9,061 nucleotides of DNA from a bacterium. Lineage in GTDB: Bacteria > Chloroflexota > Dormibacteria > Aeolococcales > Bog-877. Shown here piece by piece: positions 1 to 6,280 of the stretch. Where the stretch lies: positions 1 through 9,061 of the forward strand of contig JAJZGN010000068.1 in the NCBI GenBank assembly GCA_021798435.1, written 5' to 3'. How positions within the stretch are numbered: position 1 is the stretch's first letter; every line of letters begins with the position of its first letter. The translations under genes and the position numbers were made by a program. The notes under the pieces are model-generated. The model searched no databases. It was not told the origin of the DNA and worked only from the letters and a program-made list of their open reading frames with translations.

Positions 1-77
1 ATCTGCAGTACCCGGTGTTCCGCGTCACCGTCGAGCGGCCCGGTCCGAGCGCCACCGGACCTGGCCTGGCCCGGTGA
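1..77 (+). CDS. 3' end of an unidentified gene (partial)
   Basis: Reading from base 3, 24 sense codons run to a TGA at 75-77. They encode a tail ending in GPGLAR, preceded by LQYPVFRVTVERPG, which alternates like a beta strand. About 20 of the 24 codons end in G or C, whereas the other two plus frames here have poor third-position bias, so this frame looks like real coding sequence cut by the window edge. The fragment is too short to assign a family and I do not recognise it. It is on the same strand as thrC but about 785 bp upstream, so it is unlikely to share a tight operon with it. The alternative is chance open frame in GC-rich DNA. Confidence 0.4.
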   Translation, partial: LQYPVFRVTVERPGPSATGPGLAR

Positions 78-623
78 TCGAGCTCGCGCCCAGAAACGGG
101 GATGGGTCAGTTGCGCGGGGCCAGCGAGCAGTGGGTAGCGTGCCGCCGGGCGCCCTTTTGCCCGCCCAGTTAGCCGAGAGTTGCCGGGCGAGCCTCGGTG
201 CTGCGGGCCGACCGTCCCCGGCAACCGTCCTCGGACGAAGTCATCCTCCTGGTACTGGCCGACCGACCGGAGATCCCAAAGTGGCGCGCCGCCCACCGCA
301 GGACTCCACGGGCGGCCCTTCGGGTTCGGGCCAGACCGTAAGCGGCAGGGCTGGCTGAAGTTCGACGGCCAACTGACAAGACGCTGTCGGGCTGGGCGAT
401 GGGGCCAGTGGGCGACGCCGCCAGCCGGCACACCCGGCGCTTTGGAATGGCGACCGAGGTAAGGCTGCGCAAGCTCCCCTGCCCCGGGGGTACGCCGACC
501 GGCGCGGCGGCAGGTCTTGTCCCCGGTCCACCTGTCAGAAGGTTGCCGGGGGACCAGCCGATGGCCGTGGGGCTGCCGCCAGCCTTGTAGCGCCGGGCCA
601 GCGCCATCCGCTATGTTTGGGGG
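78..623. other. Long stretch without a recognisable gene
   Basis: No reading frame here looks convincing. The frames that stay open (for example 170-607 minus and 74-358 plus) encode Arg/Pro/Gly/Ser/Ala-rich protein without recognisable motifs, as expected of chance frames in GC-rich DNA. I looked for tRNA arms, RNase P RNA, tmRNA, SRP RNA and T-box signatures on both strands and found none. A weak inverted repeat (CAGGT at about 512, ACCTG at about 531) is present. The only -10-like hexamer near the 3' end is TATGTT at 612-617. The stretch may hold an unrecognised RNA, a decayed gene, or distal regulatory DNA for the thrC operon. Confidence 0.5.
612..617 (+). promoter_or_regulatory. Possible -10 element for the thrC-lysC operon
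   Basis: TATGTT matches the TANNNT core of a sigma-70-type -10. It is the only TANNNT hexamer between about 600 and the thrC start at 862; the dinucleotide TA does not recur until 756, and the later ones (TAGCGC, TAGCTC) do not fit. No convincing -35 lies 16-18 bp upstream. If used, transcription would begin near 624 and thrC would carry a leader of roughly 240 nt. This rests on sequence alone. An alternative sigma factor or a promoter further upstream is equally possible. Confidence 0.3.
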
Positions 624-758
624 GTGCGAGTCCCCGGCGTCGGCGGCCAGCGGCCTGCCCACCCCCGCGCGGTGGTGCTGATCTCCCGCATGCCCGAAAC
701 CACGCTGATGGGACGAATGCTGCGGCGTGCTTCGGGGGACACGCCGACCGCCCTCTAG
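624..758 (+). CDS. Possible small upstream reading frame, 44 codons (leader peptide candidate)
   Basis: A GTG at 624 opens a 44-codon frame ending in TAG at 756-758. The GTG sits exactly six bases after the TATGTT at 612-617, the spacing of a leaderless start. The last 22 codons (from the internal ATG at 690) hold four threonine codons: a pair at 699-704 and singles at 741-743 and 747-749. About 84% of codons end in G or C, near background for this DNA. No Shine-Dalgarno precedes 624, 690 or 708. The 3' part overlaps inverted repeat 723-746, and the stop lies in the 5' arm of inverted repeat 755-772. It could be a Thr-responsive leader peptide for thrC-lysC, but chance is a serious alternative. 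Confidence 0.2.
   Translation: MRVPGVGGQRPAHPRAVVLISRMPETTLMGRMLRRASGDTPTAL
723..746 (+). repeat. Inverted repeat 1 of the thrC leader
   Basis: CGGCGTG (723-729) pairs perfectly with CACGCCG (740-746) around a 10-nt loop containing CTTCGG. It is the first of four consecutive dyads between here and the thrC start. No U-tract follows, so a standard intrinsic terminator is not indicated. An RNA structure in the leader is the simplest reading. Confidence 0.5.
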
Positions 759-772
759 CGCCCCAGCGCTAG
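755..772 (+). repeat. Inverted repeat 2 of the thrC leader
   Basis: CTAGCGC (755-761) and GCGCTAG (766-772) form a perfect 7-bp stem with the 4-nt loop CCCA. The TAG stop of the small upstream frame lies in the 5' arm. It could be an RNA hairpin, an attenuator arm or a protein-binding dyad. No U-tract follows. Confidence 0.55.
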
Positions 773-788
773 CTCCCCCGATCCGCAT

Positions 789-827
789 CCCGGGCCCGCG
801 CGCCCCCGGGCAGCCGCCACGGCTGCC
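789..827 (+). repeat. Inverted repeats 3 and 4 of the thrC leader, mutually exclusive at their edge
   Basis: CCCGGG at 789-794 can pair with CCCGGG at 805-810. GGCAGCC at 809-815 pairs perfectly with GGCTGCC at 821-827 over a 5-nt loop. The two stems share bases 809-810, so they compete for those positions. The second stem ends 34 nt before the thrC ATG, leaving its Shine-Dalgarno free. Such dyads also arise by chance in DNA this GC-rich. Confidence 0.4.
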
Positions 828-861
828 GCCAGATGCACCCAGCGCCCTCAGGAGAGCTGCC

Positions 862-2103
862 ATGTCCGACCTTTACCGCCTCGCCTGTCCCGCCTGCGGG
901 AGAGACTTCCCCGGCGAAGCCACCACCCTCTGCCCCGACTGTTTCTACCCCCTCTCCATCGTGTACGACCTTGGCCTGGTGCGCCAGCGGATCAGCCGGG
1001 AGGTGGTGGAGGCCCGACGCCAAGATATCTGGCGATACGAGGAGCTGCTCCCCGTCGAGCCGGAGTCGGCTCGCCTCGCCGGGGTGGGCTGGACCCCACT
1101 GCTTCCCGCTCACCGTCTGGGGCCCAAGCTGGGCTCGGGCGAGCTGTTCCTGAAGGACGACGCTGCCTGCTTCCCCACCCTCTCGTTCAAAGATCGGGTG
1201 GTGGCCGTGGCCCTGGCCACGGCCCGGACCCTGGGATACGACGAGGTCGGCTGCGCTTCGACAGGCAACCTGGGCAACGCGGTGGCGGCGCATGCCGCCC
1301 GGGCCGGACTCACCGCCTGGGTCCTGGTTCCCGACGACCTGGAGTCGGCAAAGCTGCTGGGGACGGCGGTGTACGGAGCCCATCTGGTCCGGGTCCGGGG
1401 CACCTACGATCAGGTCAACCGGCTGGCTGCCGAGATCGCCGAGCGCCACCACTGGGGCTTCGTGAACGTCAACCTGCGGCCCTTCTACGCCGAGGGCTCC
1501 AAGACAGTGGCTTTCGAGATCGCCGAGCAGCTCGGCTGGCGCCTTCCGGACAACGTGGTGGTGCCGATGGCGGGCGGTGCCCAGCTCACCAGGATTGCCC
1601 GGGGGTTCCAGGAGTTGGTGGACGTCGGCCTTGTGCCCGCTCATCCGGTGCGGATTTTCGGTGCTCAGGCACAGGGTTGCTCGCCGATCGCAGCCGCCTT
1701 CCTGGAGGGGTGTCGCCAGGTGGTGCCCCAGATCCCGCAGACCATCTGCCGCTCCCTCGCCATAGGCGACCCGGCGGACGGCCGGGCCGCCCTCGAGGTG
1801 ATGGCGGCGAGCGGGGGCGGCGCCGGACACGCCAGCGACCCTGAGATCCGCCGGGGAATCCGGGTCCTTGCGGAGTCCGAAGGAATCCTGGGAGAGACTG
1901 CGGCGGGAGTGACGGTGGCGGTGGCCGAAAAGCTGGTGGCCGACGGGAGGATCGGGAGGGGCGAGACCACCGTGCTCTGCATCACCGGCAACGGCCTCAA
2001 GACCCTGGAGTGCCTGGATGGGCACCTGGATTTGGGGGCACCGCTCAACCCGTCGATCGCCGCCTTCGAGGCCCGCCATGCAGAGCTGAGGGGAGTTGCC
2101 TGA
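862..2103 (+). CDS. thrC: Threonine synthase (PLP-dependent)
   Basis: This 413-residue protein makes L-threonine from O-phosphohomoserine with pyridoxal phosphate, the last step of threonine synthesis, in the cytosol. The N-terminus carries CPAC (9-12) and CPDC (24-27), a probable zinc ribbon, as in some archaeal and bacterial members. The PLP lysine is K110 in SFKDR. STGNLGNA at 133-140 is the conserved substrate/cofactor loop and MAGGAQ at 236-241 a glycine-rich phosphate-binding loop. SLAIGDP (298-304), ETAAGVT (345-351) and TGNGLK (375-380) are typical of the family. The frame is open back to GTG 727, but that extension is Pro/Ala/Arg-rich. ATG 862 has AGGAGAG six bases upstream and puts the zinc ribbon at the start. 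The stop directly abuts the aspartate kinase start. The related threonine dehydratases lack this ribbon and the TGNGLK end. Confidence 0.93.
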   Translation: MSDLYRLACPACGRDFPGEATTLCPDCFYPLSIVYDLGLVRQRISREVVEARRQDIWRYEELLPVEPESARLAGVGWTPLLPAHRLGPKLGSGELFLKDDAACFPTLSFKDRVVAVALATARTLGYDEVGCASTGNLGNAVAAHAARAGLTAWVLVPDDLESAKLLGTAVYGAHLVRVRGTYDQVNRLAAEIAERHHWGFVNVNLRPFYAEGSKTVAFEIAEQLGWRLPDNVVVPMAGGAQLTRIARGFQELVDVGLVPAHPVRIFGAQAQGCSPIAAAFLEGCRQVVPQIPQTICRSLAIGDPADGRAALEVMAASGGGAGHASDPEIRRGIRVLAESEGILGETAAGVTVAVAEKLVADGRIGRGETTVLCITGNGLKTLECLDGHLDLGAPLNPSIAAFEARHAELRGVA

Positions 2104-3492
2104 GTGGCAGCCTGGCCAGGAGTACGGGTGATGAAGTTCGGAGGAACCTCGATCCAGGGGCGCCGGGGCGTGGAGCGGGTGGCCTCCATCCTCTCCTCCG
2201 GCGGGCCCGGGACGGTGGCGGTGGTCTCGGCCATGGCCGGGACTACGGATGCGCTCCTCGAGGGGGCCGAAGCGGCCGTTGCCGGCCGCCCGGGCCTGGA
2301 CCAGGCCGCCGCAGCTGTCCGCGAGGAGCATCTGCGGGTGGCCCAGGATCTCCTGGGAGAAGGCGAGCTGGACTCCTTCTCCGCCTACCTGGGGGCCGTG
2401 ATCTCCCGGTATCGGGCCTACGGGGCGCTCCTGGCCGGAGCCAGCTCAGATGCCCGGCGCTCTCTGGAGGCAGCTTCCAGCGCCGGGGAGCTGCTCGCGG
2501 CCGCCATCCTGGCCGCATCTCTGAGGGGAATGGGGGTGTCGGCGACAGCGGTGGACGCGGCCCGGCTGCTGGTCACCGAAGGCCACCCCTGGGCGGCCGA
2601 GCCCCTGGTCCAAGAGTCCGGTGAGTTGGCTCGGGGGGAACTGCTCCCTCTACTCCGGGACGGGACTCTCCCGGTGGTCACGGGCTTCCGCGCCGGAACC
2701 GCCGCCGGACAGGTGACCACGCTCGGAAGAGGAGGATCGGACCATACCGCGACCGTCCTGGGCGCGGTCCTAGCCGCGGCGGAGATCTGGATCTGGACCG
2801 AGGTCGACGGGATCCTCACCGCCGACCCCCGCCTGGTCGCGGAATCTCGCCTGCTTCCGGAAGTCTCCTACGCGGAAGCGATCGAGCTCTCCTACTTCGG
2901 AGCCAAGGTGCTGCATGGGAGGGCCGTCCCGCCGGCAGCCTCGGCGGCGATCCCGATTCGGATCAAAAACACGATGCACCCTGATCGGGCGGGGACGGTG
3001 ATCGAAGCGAGGCGCCCGGGTCCCGGAAGGGTGAGGGCAGTGACCCAGATGGAGCAGGCCTGCCTGCTGACCATGACCGCCAGCCCCGGAGCCGGGCTGA
3101 ACCGACTCGCCGGCGAGGTGTTCAGCGCCTTCGCCGACGCCAGGATCACCACCCTAATGGTGACTCAGTCGTCCGCCGAACAGGTGATCTGCGTCGCCAT
3201 CCCCGCGGTCGAGCTTACCGCTGCCCGAGAGGCCCTCCTCCCGGCGCGCTTCCTACTGGCGGTCGACATCAAGGACCAGGTGTCGGTGGTGGTGGTGGTC
3301 GGAGAGGCGATGCGCGGCACGGCAGGCATCGCCGGGGCGATGTTTGGAGCCCTCGGGGAACATGGGATCAACGTGGTCGCCATCTCCCAGGGTTCCTCGG
3401 AGCTGGCCGTGGCTGCGGTGGTGAAGCGCCAGGACGTGGGCGATGCGGTGCGCGCCCTGCACCGCCAGTTCGGGCTCGCCGGTCCAGGATGA
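2104..3492 (+). CDS. lysC: Aspartate kinase with C-terminal ACT domains, ThrA-like
   Basis: The 462-residue cytosolic enzyme phosphorylates L-aspartate with ATP, the committed step to Lys, Met, Thr and Ile. The kinase domain shows KFGGTS (11-16), VSAMAGTTD (41-49), SAGELL (126-131), TLGRGGSDHTA (206-216), TEVDGILTADPR (232-243) and SYFGAKVLH (263-271). Two ACT regulatory domains follow (about 318-385 and 393-455). The second contains INVVAISQGSSE (422-433), a signature familiar from ThrA/MetL-type kinases, yet no homoserine dehydrogenase domain follows. GTG 2104 directly follows the thrC stop and has GAGGGGAG eight bases upstream. It keeps the beta strand before KFGG, so I prefer it. ATG 2131, with AGGAG eight bases upstream, is a strong alternative giving 453 residues. 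Zero spacing implies translational coupling with thrC. Feedback by Thr and/or Lys is expected from the family; which one cannot be read here. Confidence 0.93.
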   Translation: MAAWPGVRVMKFGGTSIQGRRGVERVASILSSGGPGTVAVVSAMAGTTDALLEGAEAAVAGRPGLDQAAAAVREEHLRVAQDLLGEGELDSFSAYLGAVISRYRAYGALLAGASSDARRSLEAASSAGELLAAAILAASLRGMGVSATAVDAARLLVTEGHPWAAEPLVQESGELARGELLPLLRDGTLPVVTGFRAGTAAGQVTTLGRGGSDHTATVLGAVLAAAEIWIWTEVDGILTADPRLVAESRLLPEVSYAEAIELSYFGAKVLHGRAVPPAASAAIPIRIKNTMHPDRAGTVIEARRPGPGRVRAVTQMEQACLLTMTASPGAGLNRLAGEVFSAFADARITTLMVTQSSAEQVICVAIPAVELTAAREALLPARFLLAVDIKDQVSVVVVVGEAMRGTAGIAGAMFGALGEHGINVVAISQGSSELAVAAVVKRQDVGDAVRALHRQFGLAGPG

Positions 3493-3507
3493 AGGGCGGC
3501 CCCGCCG

Positions 3508-3522
3508 CCTCAGGTCCTGAGG
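3508..3522. terminator. Inverted repeat at the convergent gene junction, possible bidirectional terminator
   Basis: CCTCAGG and CCTGAGG flank a single T, giving a 6-bp stem with a 3-nt loop in RNA from either strand. It begins 16 nt after the aspartate kinase stop and overlaps the last codons of the SDR gene. A second, overlapping 5-bp stem (GGCGG 3495-3499 with CCGCC 3505-3509) is also possible. Neither has a U-tract, so termination is inferred mainly from position. Confidence 0.3.
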
Positions 3523-4262
3523 TAGGAGGCGCCGTTCACGTCCAGGATCGCCCCGCTGGAGAACCTGGCTTCGGGGGAGGCCAGGTATAGGATGGCGGCC
3601 GCCACCTCCTCGGGGGTCGCCACCCGGCCGAAGGGGCTCTGGCGCTGAATCTCCTCCCCCCGGGGTCGCGCCAGCTCCTGGCTGTACATGTCGGTGGCGA
3701 CCCAACCGGGCGCCACCGTGGCGATGCTGATCCCGTGGGGGGCCAGCGCCACGGCCAGTGACTGCCCCAGGGCGTTGAGGCCCGCCTTGCTGGCCCCGTA
3801 TCCGGGCTGGCCCGGCTCACCGCGGAACGCTCCCCGGGAGGAGACGTTGACGATCGCGCCCCCCTTTCCGATCATCTTCCGCGCCGCGAAGTAGATGAGG
3901 TAGGCCGGGGCCAGCAGGTTGACCGCCAGGGTCCGCTCCAGCGCCCGCCGCCAAGGCTCGAAGTCCATCGCCAGAAGGTCGTGCGGCAGGCTGATCCCCG
4001 CGTTGTTGACCAGGACGTCGAGCCCCCCGAGAAGGCCCCCGGCCTCCTCGACCACCCGCTCCGCCACCTGCGGGTCGGAGAGGTCTCCGGAGACCACCGC
4101 ATGGCCCTCTCCGATGAGTTCGCCGAGGAGCTCTTCGGCGAGGGCGGGCGAGTCGCGGTGGTGGATGGCCACCCGATCCCCGGCCGCCGCAAAGGCCAGA
4201 GCCGCAGCCCTTCCGATCCCGCGGGAAGCTCCCGTGACCAACACCGCGCGCGAACTGGTCAC
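3510..4262 (-). CDS. SDR-family oxidoreductase (FabG-like)
   Basis: This 250-residue protein is a classical short-chain dehydrogenase/reductase, the usual length for the family. It shows the Rossmann motif TGASRGIG (10-17), NNAG (86-89), the structural Asn115, and the catalytic Ser (141/142), Tyr155 and Lys159 in the YxxxK pattern. PGW (185-187) follows at the usual place. Arg36 after the second strand (HHRDS) suggests NADP(H). Substrate is not readable; 3-oxoacyl-ACP reductase is the nearest description, but sugar or alcohol dehydrogenases look alike. The frame is open to a GTG at 4322. GTG 4262 is preferred because it gives the standard SDR N-terminus, although its Shine-Dalgarno is weak. 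It lies 145 bp downstream of the permease on the same strand and converges with the aspartate kinase gene. Confidence 0.9.
   Translation of the reverse strand: MTSSRAVLVTGASRGIGRAAALAFAAAGDRVAIHHRDSPALAEELLGELIGEGHAVVSGDLSDPQVAERVVEEAGGLLGGLDVLVNNAGISLPHDLLAMDFEPWRRALERTLAVNLLAPAYLIYFAARKMIGKGGAIVNVSSRGAFRGEPGQPGYGASKAGLNALGQSLAVALAPHGISIATVAPGWVATDMYSQELARPRGEEIQRQSPFGRVATPEEVAAAILYLASPEARFSSGAILDVNGASYLRT
4234..4262. repeat. Inverted repeat covering the SDR start codon
   Basis: GTGACCA (4234-4240) and TGGTCAC (4256-4262) form a perfect 7+7 bp dyad with a 15-bp spacer. The half-sites are 22 bp apart centre to centre, about two helical turns. The GTG start codon of the SDR gene is within one arm. 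It could be an operator for a dimeric repressor or an mRNA hairpin that hides the start. It also encodes the first nine or ten codons, so chance and coding constraint cannot be excluded. Confidence 0.35.
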
Positions 4263-4306
4263 GTGCTGGCCCGCCCCCGATTCCGAGCACAACCCCGCAC
4301 GACTCA

Positions 4307-4312
4307 AGTTTA
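4307..4312 (-). promoter_or_regulatory. Weak -10-like element upstream of the SDR gene
   Basis: TAAACT on the minus strand fits TANNNT and would place the transcript start near 4300, about 38 nt before GTG 4262. No -35 match is found at the right distance. If real, the SDR gene has its own promoter rather than only reading through from the permease. Evidence is thin. Confidence 0.25.
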
Positions 4313-4407
4313 CTTTGGCCACGCGCAGGCGGGCTCGGGGAGCGCTGAACCCGGGTGACTTCCGGAGGGCCCCGGTGGCTTCCCCGGCGAGCCTAGCTCC
4401 CCCGCCA

Positions 4408-5877
4408 TCAGCGCTTCAGCGTGGCCAGCGTCCCCTGATTCAATCCTCCGGTGGTGGTCGAGCGTCCCGCGTCCTCACCGTGGAAGATCACCGTGTCCGA
4501 GGTACGCCTCCTGGTCCACCAGGCGAACGCCAGGCCCAGAGCCAGCAGCACGGCGATGGTCTGGTCGATCCCGTTGCCGATGGCCTTCGGCCCGGCGATG
4601 AAAAAGGCGACCAGCAAGCTCCCCATCACCGCAGTCGAGAACAGAGCTCCAGCCAACAGCCAGATGTGGGAGTGAGGCTCCAGCTTGGTCTCAGGGACCC
4701 GCCGATGGCCGAGAGTGAGAAAAACGGAGGCGGTGACCGAGTCCAGGAAGAACTCCGCCAGCAGGAAGAACCCAGCCGCTGAGAGGATCAGGTTGAAGAA
4801 GGCACCGAGCGAGGTGATGAAGACCTGCATGGCGACCACTGCCAGGGCGGTGCCGAGGCTGGCGAGGATGGCGACGTGGGGAACCTGGCGGCGGCTCAGC
4901 CGCGCGAACTGGGACGGGATGAGCCGTTCCCTCCCCATGGCGTACAGCGCCCGGGTGAGGATGTAGGTGGTCAGCCAGAGGCCCCCCGCGGTGGAGGCCA
5001 GGATGGGAATCAGCATCACCCAGGGCGCCTGAGGGACCAGCCGCGCCGACCACTCGGCCAGCGGGTTGGTCGCGTTGGCCAGCTGGTGCAAAGGAGTCTC
5101 GCCCAGCATGAGGGGGTACAGGACGGCGTAAAAGAGCAGCGCCCCGATGGCCCCGATGATCCCTCCCACCCCGGGGTGGGCCCGGGGGCGCATGGACTCC
5201 TCCGCGGCGTAGCTGTCGATCTCCCACCCGTCCAGGATGGTGGCGGCCACCACCGCCACGATCAGGATGCCACCAATGGGTGGGGGTCCAAAGTGGATCG
5301 GTACTGAAATCCGGTGCCAGTTGAGGACCCCCAGGACACCGAAGCTCACCAGCGAAACCATCTCCAGGGTGAAAAACGCCTGGGTGATCCGGGCCGTGGG
5401 CCGGCCCCCGAGGAGCAGCGGGATGGCCGCAAACCCAATCCAGAAGATGGTGACCGCTAGCTGCACCACCGGCGGGGCATGGTATCCAGGGGCGACCAGC
5501 GCCAAGGTGTAGGCGCCCGCGGGGATGGCGATCGGCGGTATCGAGGTGAAGTAGGCGAGGATGAGGATCCAGGCCTGGTACCGGGAAGCCGACCGGCCGA
5601 TGACCCGGGCCGACCAGTGGTAGGAGGCCCCGGAGTGGGGAAAATGCTGGTTCAGAAGCCGGAAGACGAAGCTGGAGACCAGGAAGGGCACCGCCAGCAC
5701 TGCGATCGCGGGCAGCGTCCACCATCCGGCGTCCGCCGCCATCACCCCTCCGGTGGCGGCCACGGAGAACAGGGGTCCTACGCTGGAGACCGACAGCGGC
5801 ACCAGGTCAGTCAGATGAAAGAGCTGGGCCAGCCTCCGCTCAGCAGGATCGTGTTCGGCCCGCCCCGCAGCGCCCAC
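4408..5877 (-). CDS. APC-superfamily amino-acid permease
   Basis: This 489-residue integral membrane protein probably imports an amino acid or related amine by cation symport or exchange; the substrate is not readable. About twelve hydrophobic segments are visible, roughly at 22-46, 51-73, 100-128, 137-157, 163-185, 200-216, 237-258, 284-312, 335-355, 357-377, 405-427 and 438-455. Family-like features are SVSSVGPLFSVAATGG (29-44) in segment 1, HSGASYHWSARVIG (81-94) after segment 2, EESMRPRAHPG (226-236) before segment 7 and LTRALYAMGRER (307-318) after segment 8. The frame is open to TTG 5973, but GTG 5877 has GGAGGG six bases upstream, and the 32 extra residues are hydrophilic and unlike the family. 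A -10-like TATACT lies about 45 bp upstream. The C-terminal 35 residues are hydrophilic and probably cytoplasmic. Confidence 0.88.
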   Translation of the reverse strand: MGAAGRAEHDPAERRLAQLFHLTDLVPLSVSSVGPLFSVAATGGVMAADAGWWTLPAIAVLAVPFLVSSFVFRLLNQHFPHSGASYHWSARVIGRSASRYQAWILILAYFTSIPPIAIPAGAYTLALVAPGYHAPPVVQLAVTIFWIGFAAIPLLLGGRPTARITQAFFTLEMVSLVSFGVLGVLNWHRISVPIHFGPPPIGGILIVAVVAATILDGWEIDSYAAEESMRPRAHPGVGGIIGAIGALLFYAVLYPLMLGETPLHQLANATNPLAEWSARLVPQAPWVMLIPILASTAGGLWLTTYILTRALYAMGRERLIPSQFARLSRRQVPHVAILASLGTALAVVAMQVFITSLGAFFNLILSAAGFFLLAEFFLDSVTASVFLTLGHRRVPETKLEPHSHIWLLAGALFSTAVMGSLLVAFFIAGPKAIGNGIDQTIAVLLALGLAFAWWTRRRTSDTVIFHGEDAGRSTTTGGLNQGTLATLKR

Positions 5878-5921
5878 ACCTAGCCCTCCGCGATTCCATC
5901 CCCCCTCAAGCTGGCCAGCTG

Positions 5922-5927
5922 AGTATA
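5922..5927 (-). promoter_or_regulatory. Probable -10 element of the permease gene
   Basis: TATACT on the minus strand matches five of six bases of TATAAT. A start point near 5915 would give a leader of about 38 nt containing the GGAGGG Shine-Dalgarno before GTG 5877, which also argues against the longer TTG 5973 start. The -35 is poor: GCAACA at 17-bp spacing matches TTGACA in only three positions. Confidence 0.45.
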
Positions 5928-6040
5928 GACGACTGTTGTGACGGTGTTGCAGTTGGGAGCGAGTCGTATTCAAACAGCCTGAGTTGCCCCTCGGGGGAAG
6001 CCCAAGAGGACCGAACAGTAGCTCAGCCGGCCCGCCCGGC

Positions 6041-6073
6041 CGCGGTCCGACCCGTCAGATCGCGGTCGAACCC
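6041..6073. repeat. Pair of imperfect 13-bp direct repeats, 20-bp period
   Basis: CGCGGTCCGACCC (6041-6053) and CGCGGTCGAACCC (6061-6073) agree at 11 of 13 positions. The 20-bp period would place both on roughly the same DNA face. They lie about 115-150 bp upstream of the permease -10. An activator or repressor site is possible; chance similarity in GC-rich DNA is the alternative. Confidence 0.35.
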
Positions 6074-6081
6074 AAAGCACT

Positions 6082-6097
6082 CCCCGATATTCCGGGG
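6082..6097 (-). repeat. GC-rich hairpin between glyQS and the permease
   Basis: CCCCG (6082-6086) pairs with CGGGG (6093-6097) over a 6-nt AT-rich loop. On the minus strand it lies about 185 nt after the glyQS stop and is followed shortly by a short T-run (CTTT). It could weakly terminate glyQS transcription, but it is too short and too distant to call an intrinsic terminator. Confidence 0.25.
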
Positions 6098-6280
6098 CAC
6101 CCACCCCCCGCTGCCACGGTCTACGGGGCGCCGGGAACCGTCACCCTTCCCCTGTGACGCGGATGGCCCAGAGCCGGGCCGCCGGGTCAGCTGTGGGGCC
6201 GCACCTGTCAGCACCAACGCCGAGTTCGACGCACTTCAGGGAGCGCGACCGCGCCCGGCCGCCAGCATCCCCCGGGAGCG

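Larger units (their letters stand above)
5878..6280. other. 403-bp intergenic region between glyQS and the permease
   Basis: This lies downstream of glyQS and upstream of the permease, both on the minus strand. It contains a probable permease -10 at 5922-5927, a pair of near-identical 13-mers at 6041-6073 and a GC-rich dyad at 6082-6097. No plausible gene is seen; a 64-codon minus-strand frame at 6023-6217 begins with TTG and looks like chance. No hairpin with a U-tract was found after glyQS. Confidence 0.5.

Noticed and set aside
617..635. GGGGTGCGAGTCCCC resembles a tRNA/tmRNA T-arm.
   Set aside because: The loop is TGCGAGT rather than TTCGAAT, and no acceptor or other arms can be built around it.
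207..750. The 8-mer GCCGACCG occurs four times upstream of thrC.
   Set aside because: The same 8-mer also occurs in coding sequence elsewhere in the window (around 5589, 8705 and 8873), so it is common here rather than a site array.
769..2331. A 520-codon open frame on the minus strand opposite thrC.
   Set aside because: It is the antisense shadow of thrC and the kinase start; the encoded protein is Gly/His/Arg-rich without motifs, whereas the plus strand has full family motifs.
6012..6080. A TAGCTCAGCCGG D-arm-like string followed 46-49 nt later by TCGAACCC, suggesting a tRNA on the plus strand.
   Set aside because: No anticodon arm, no matching D-stem partner and no pairing acceptor strands (CGAACAG has no CTGTTCG downstream).
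6023..6217. A 64-codon minus-strand frame between glyQS and the permease.
   Set aside because: TTG start, no Shine-Dalgarno, low-complexity Gly/Arg/Ser-rich product; consistent with chance.
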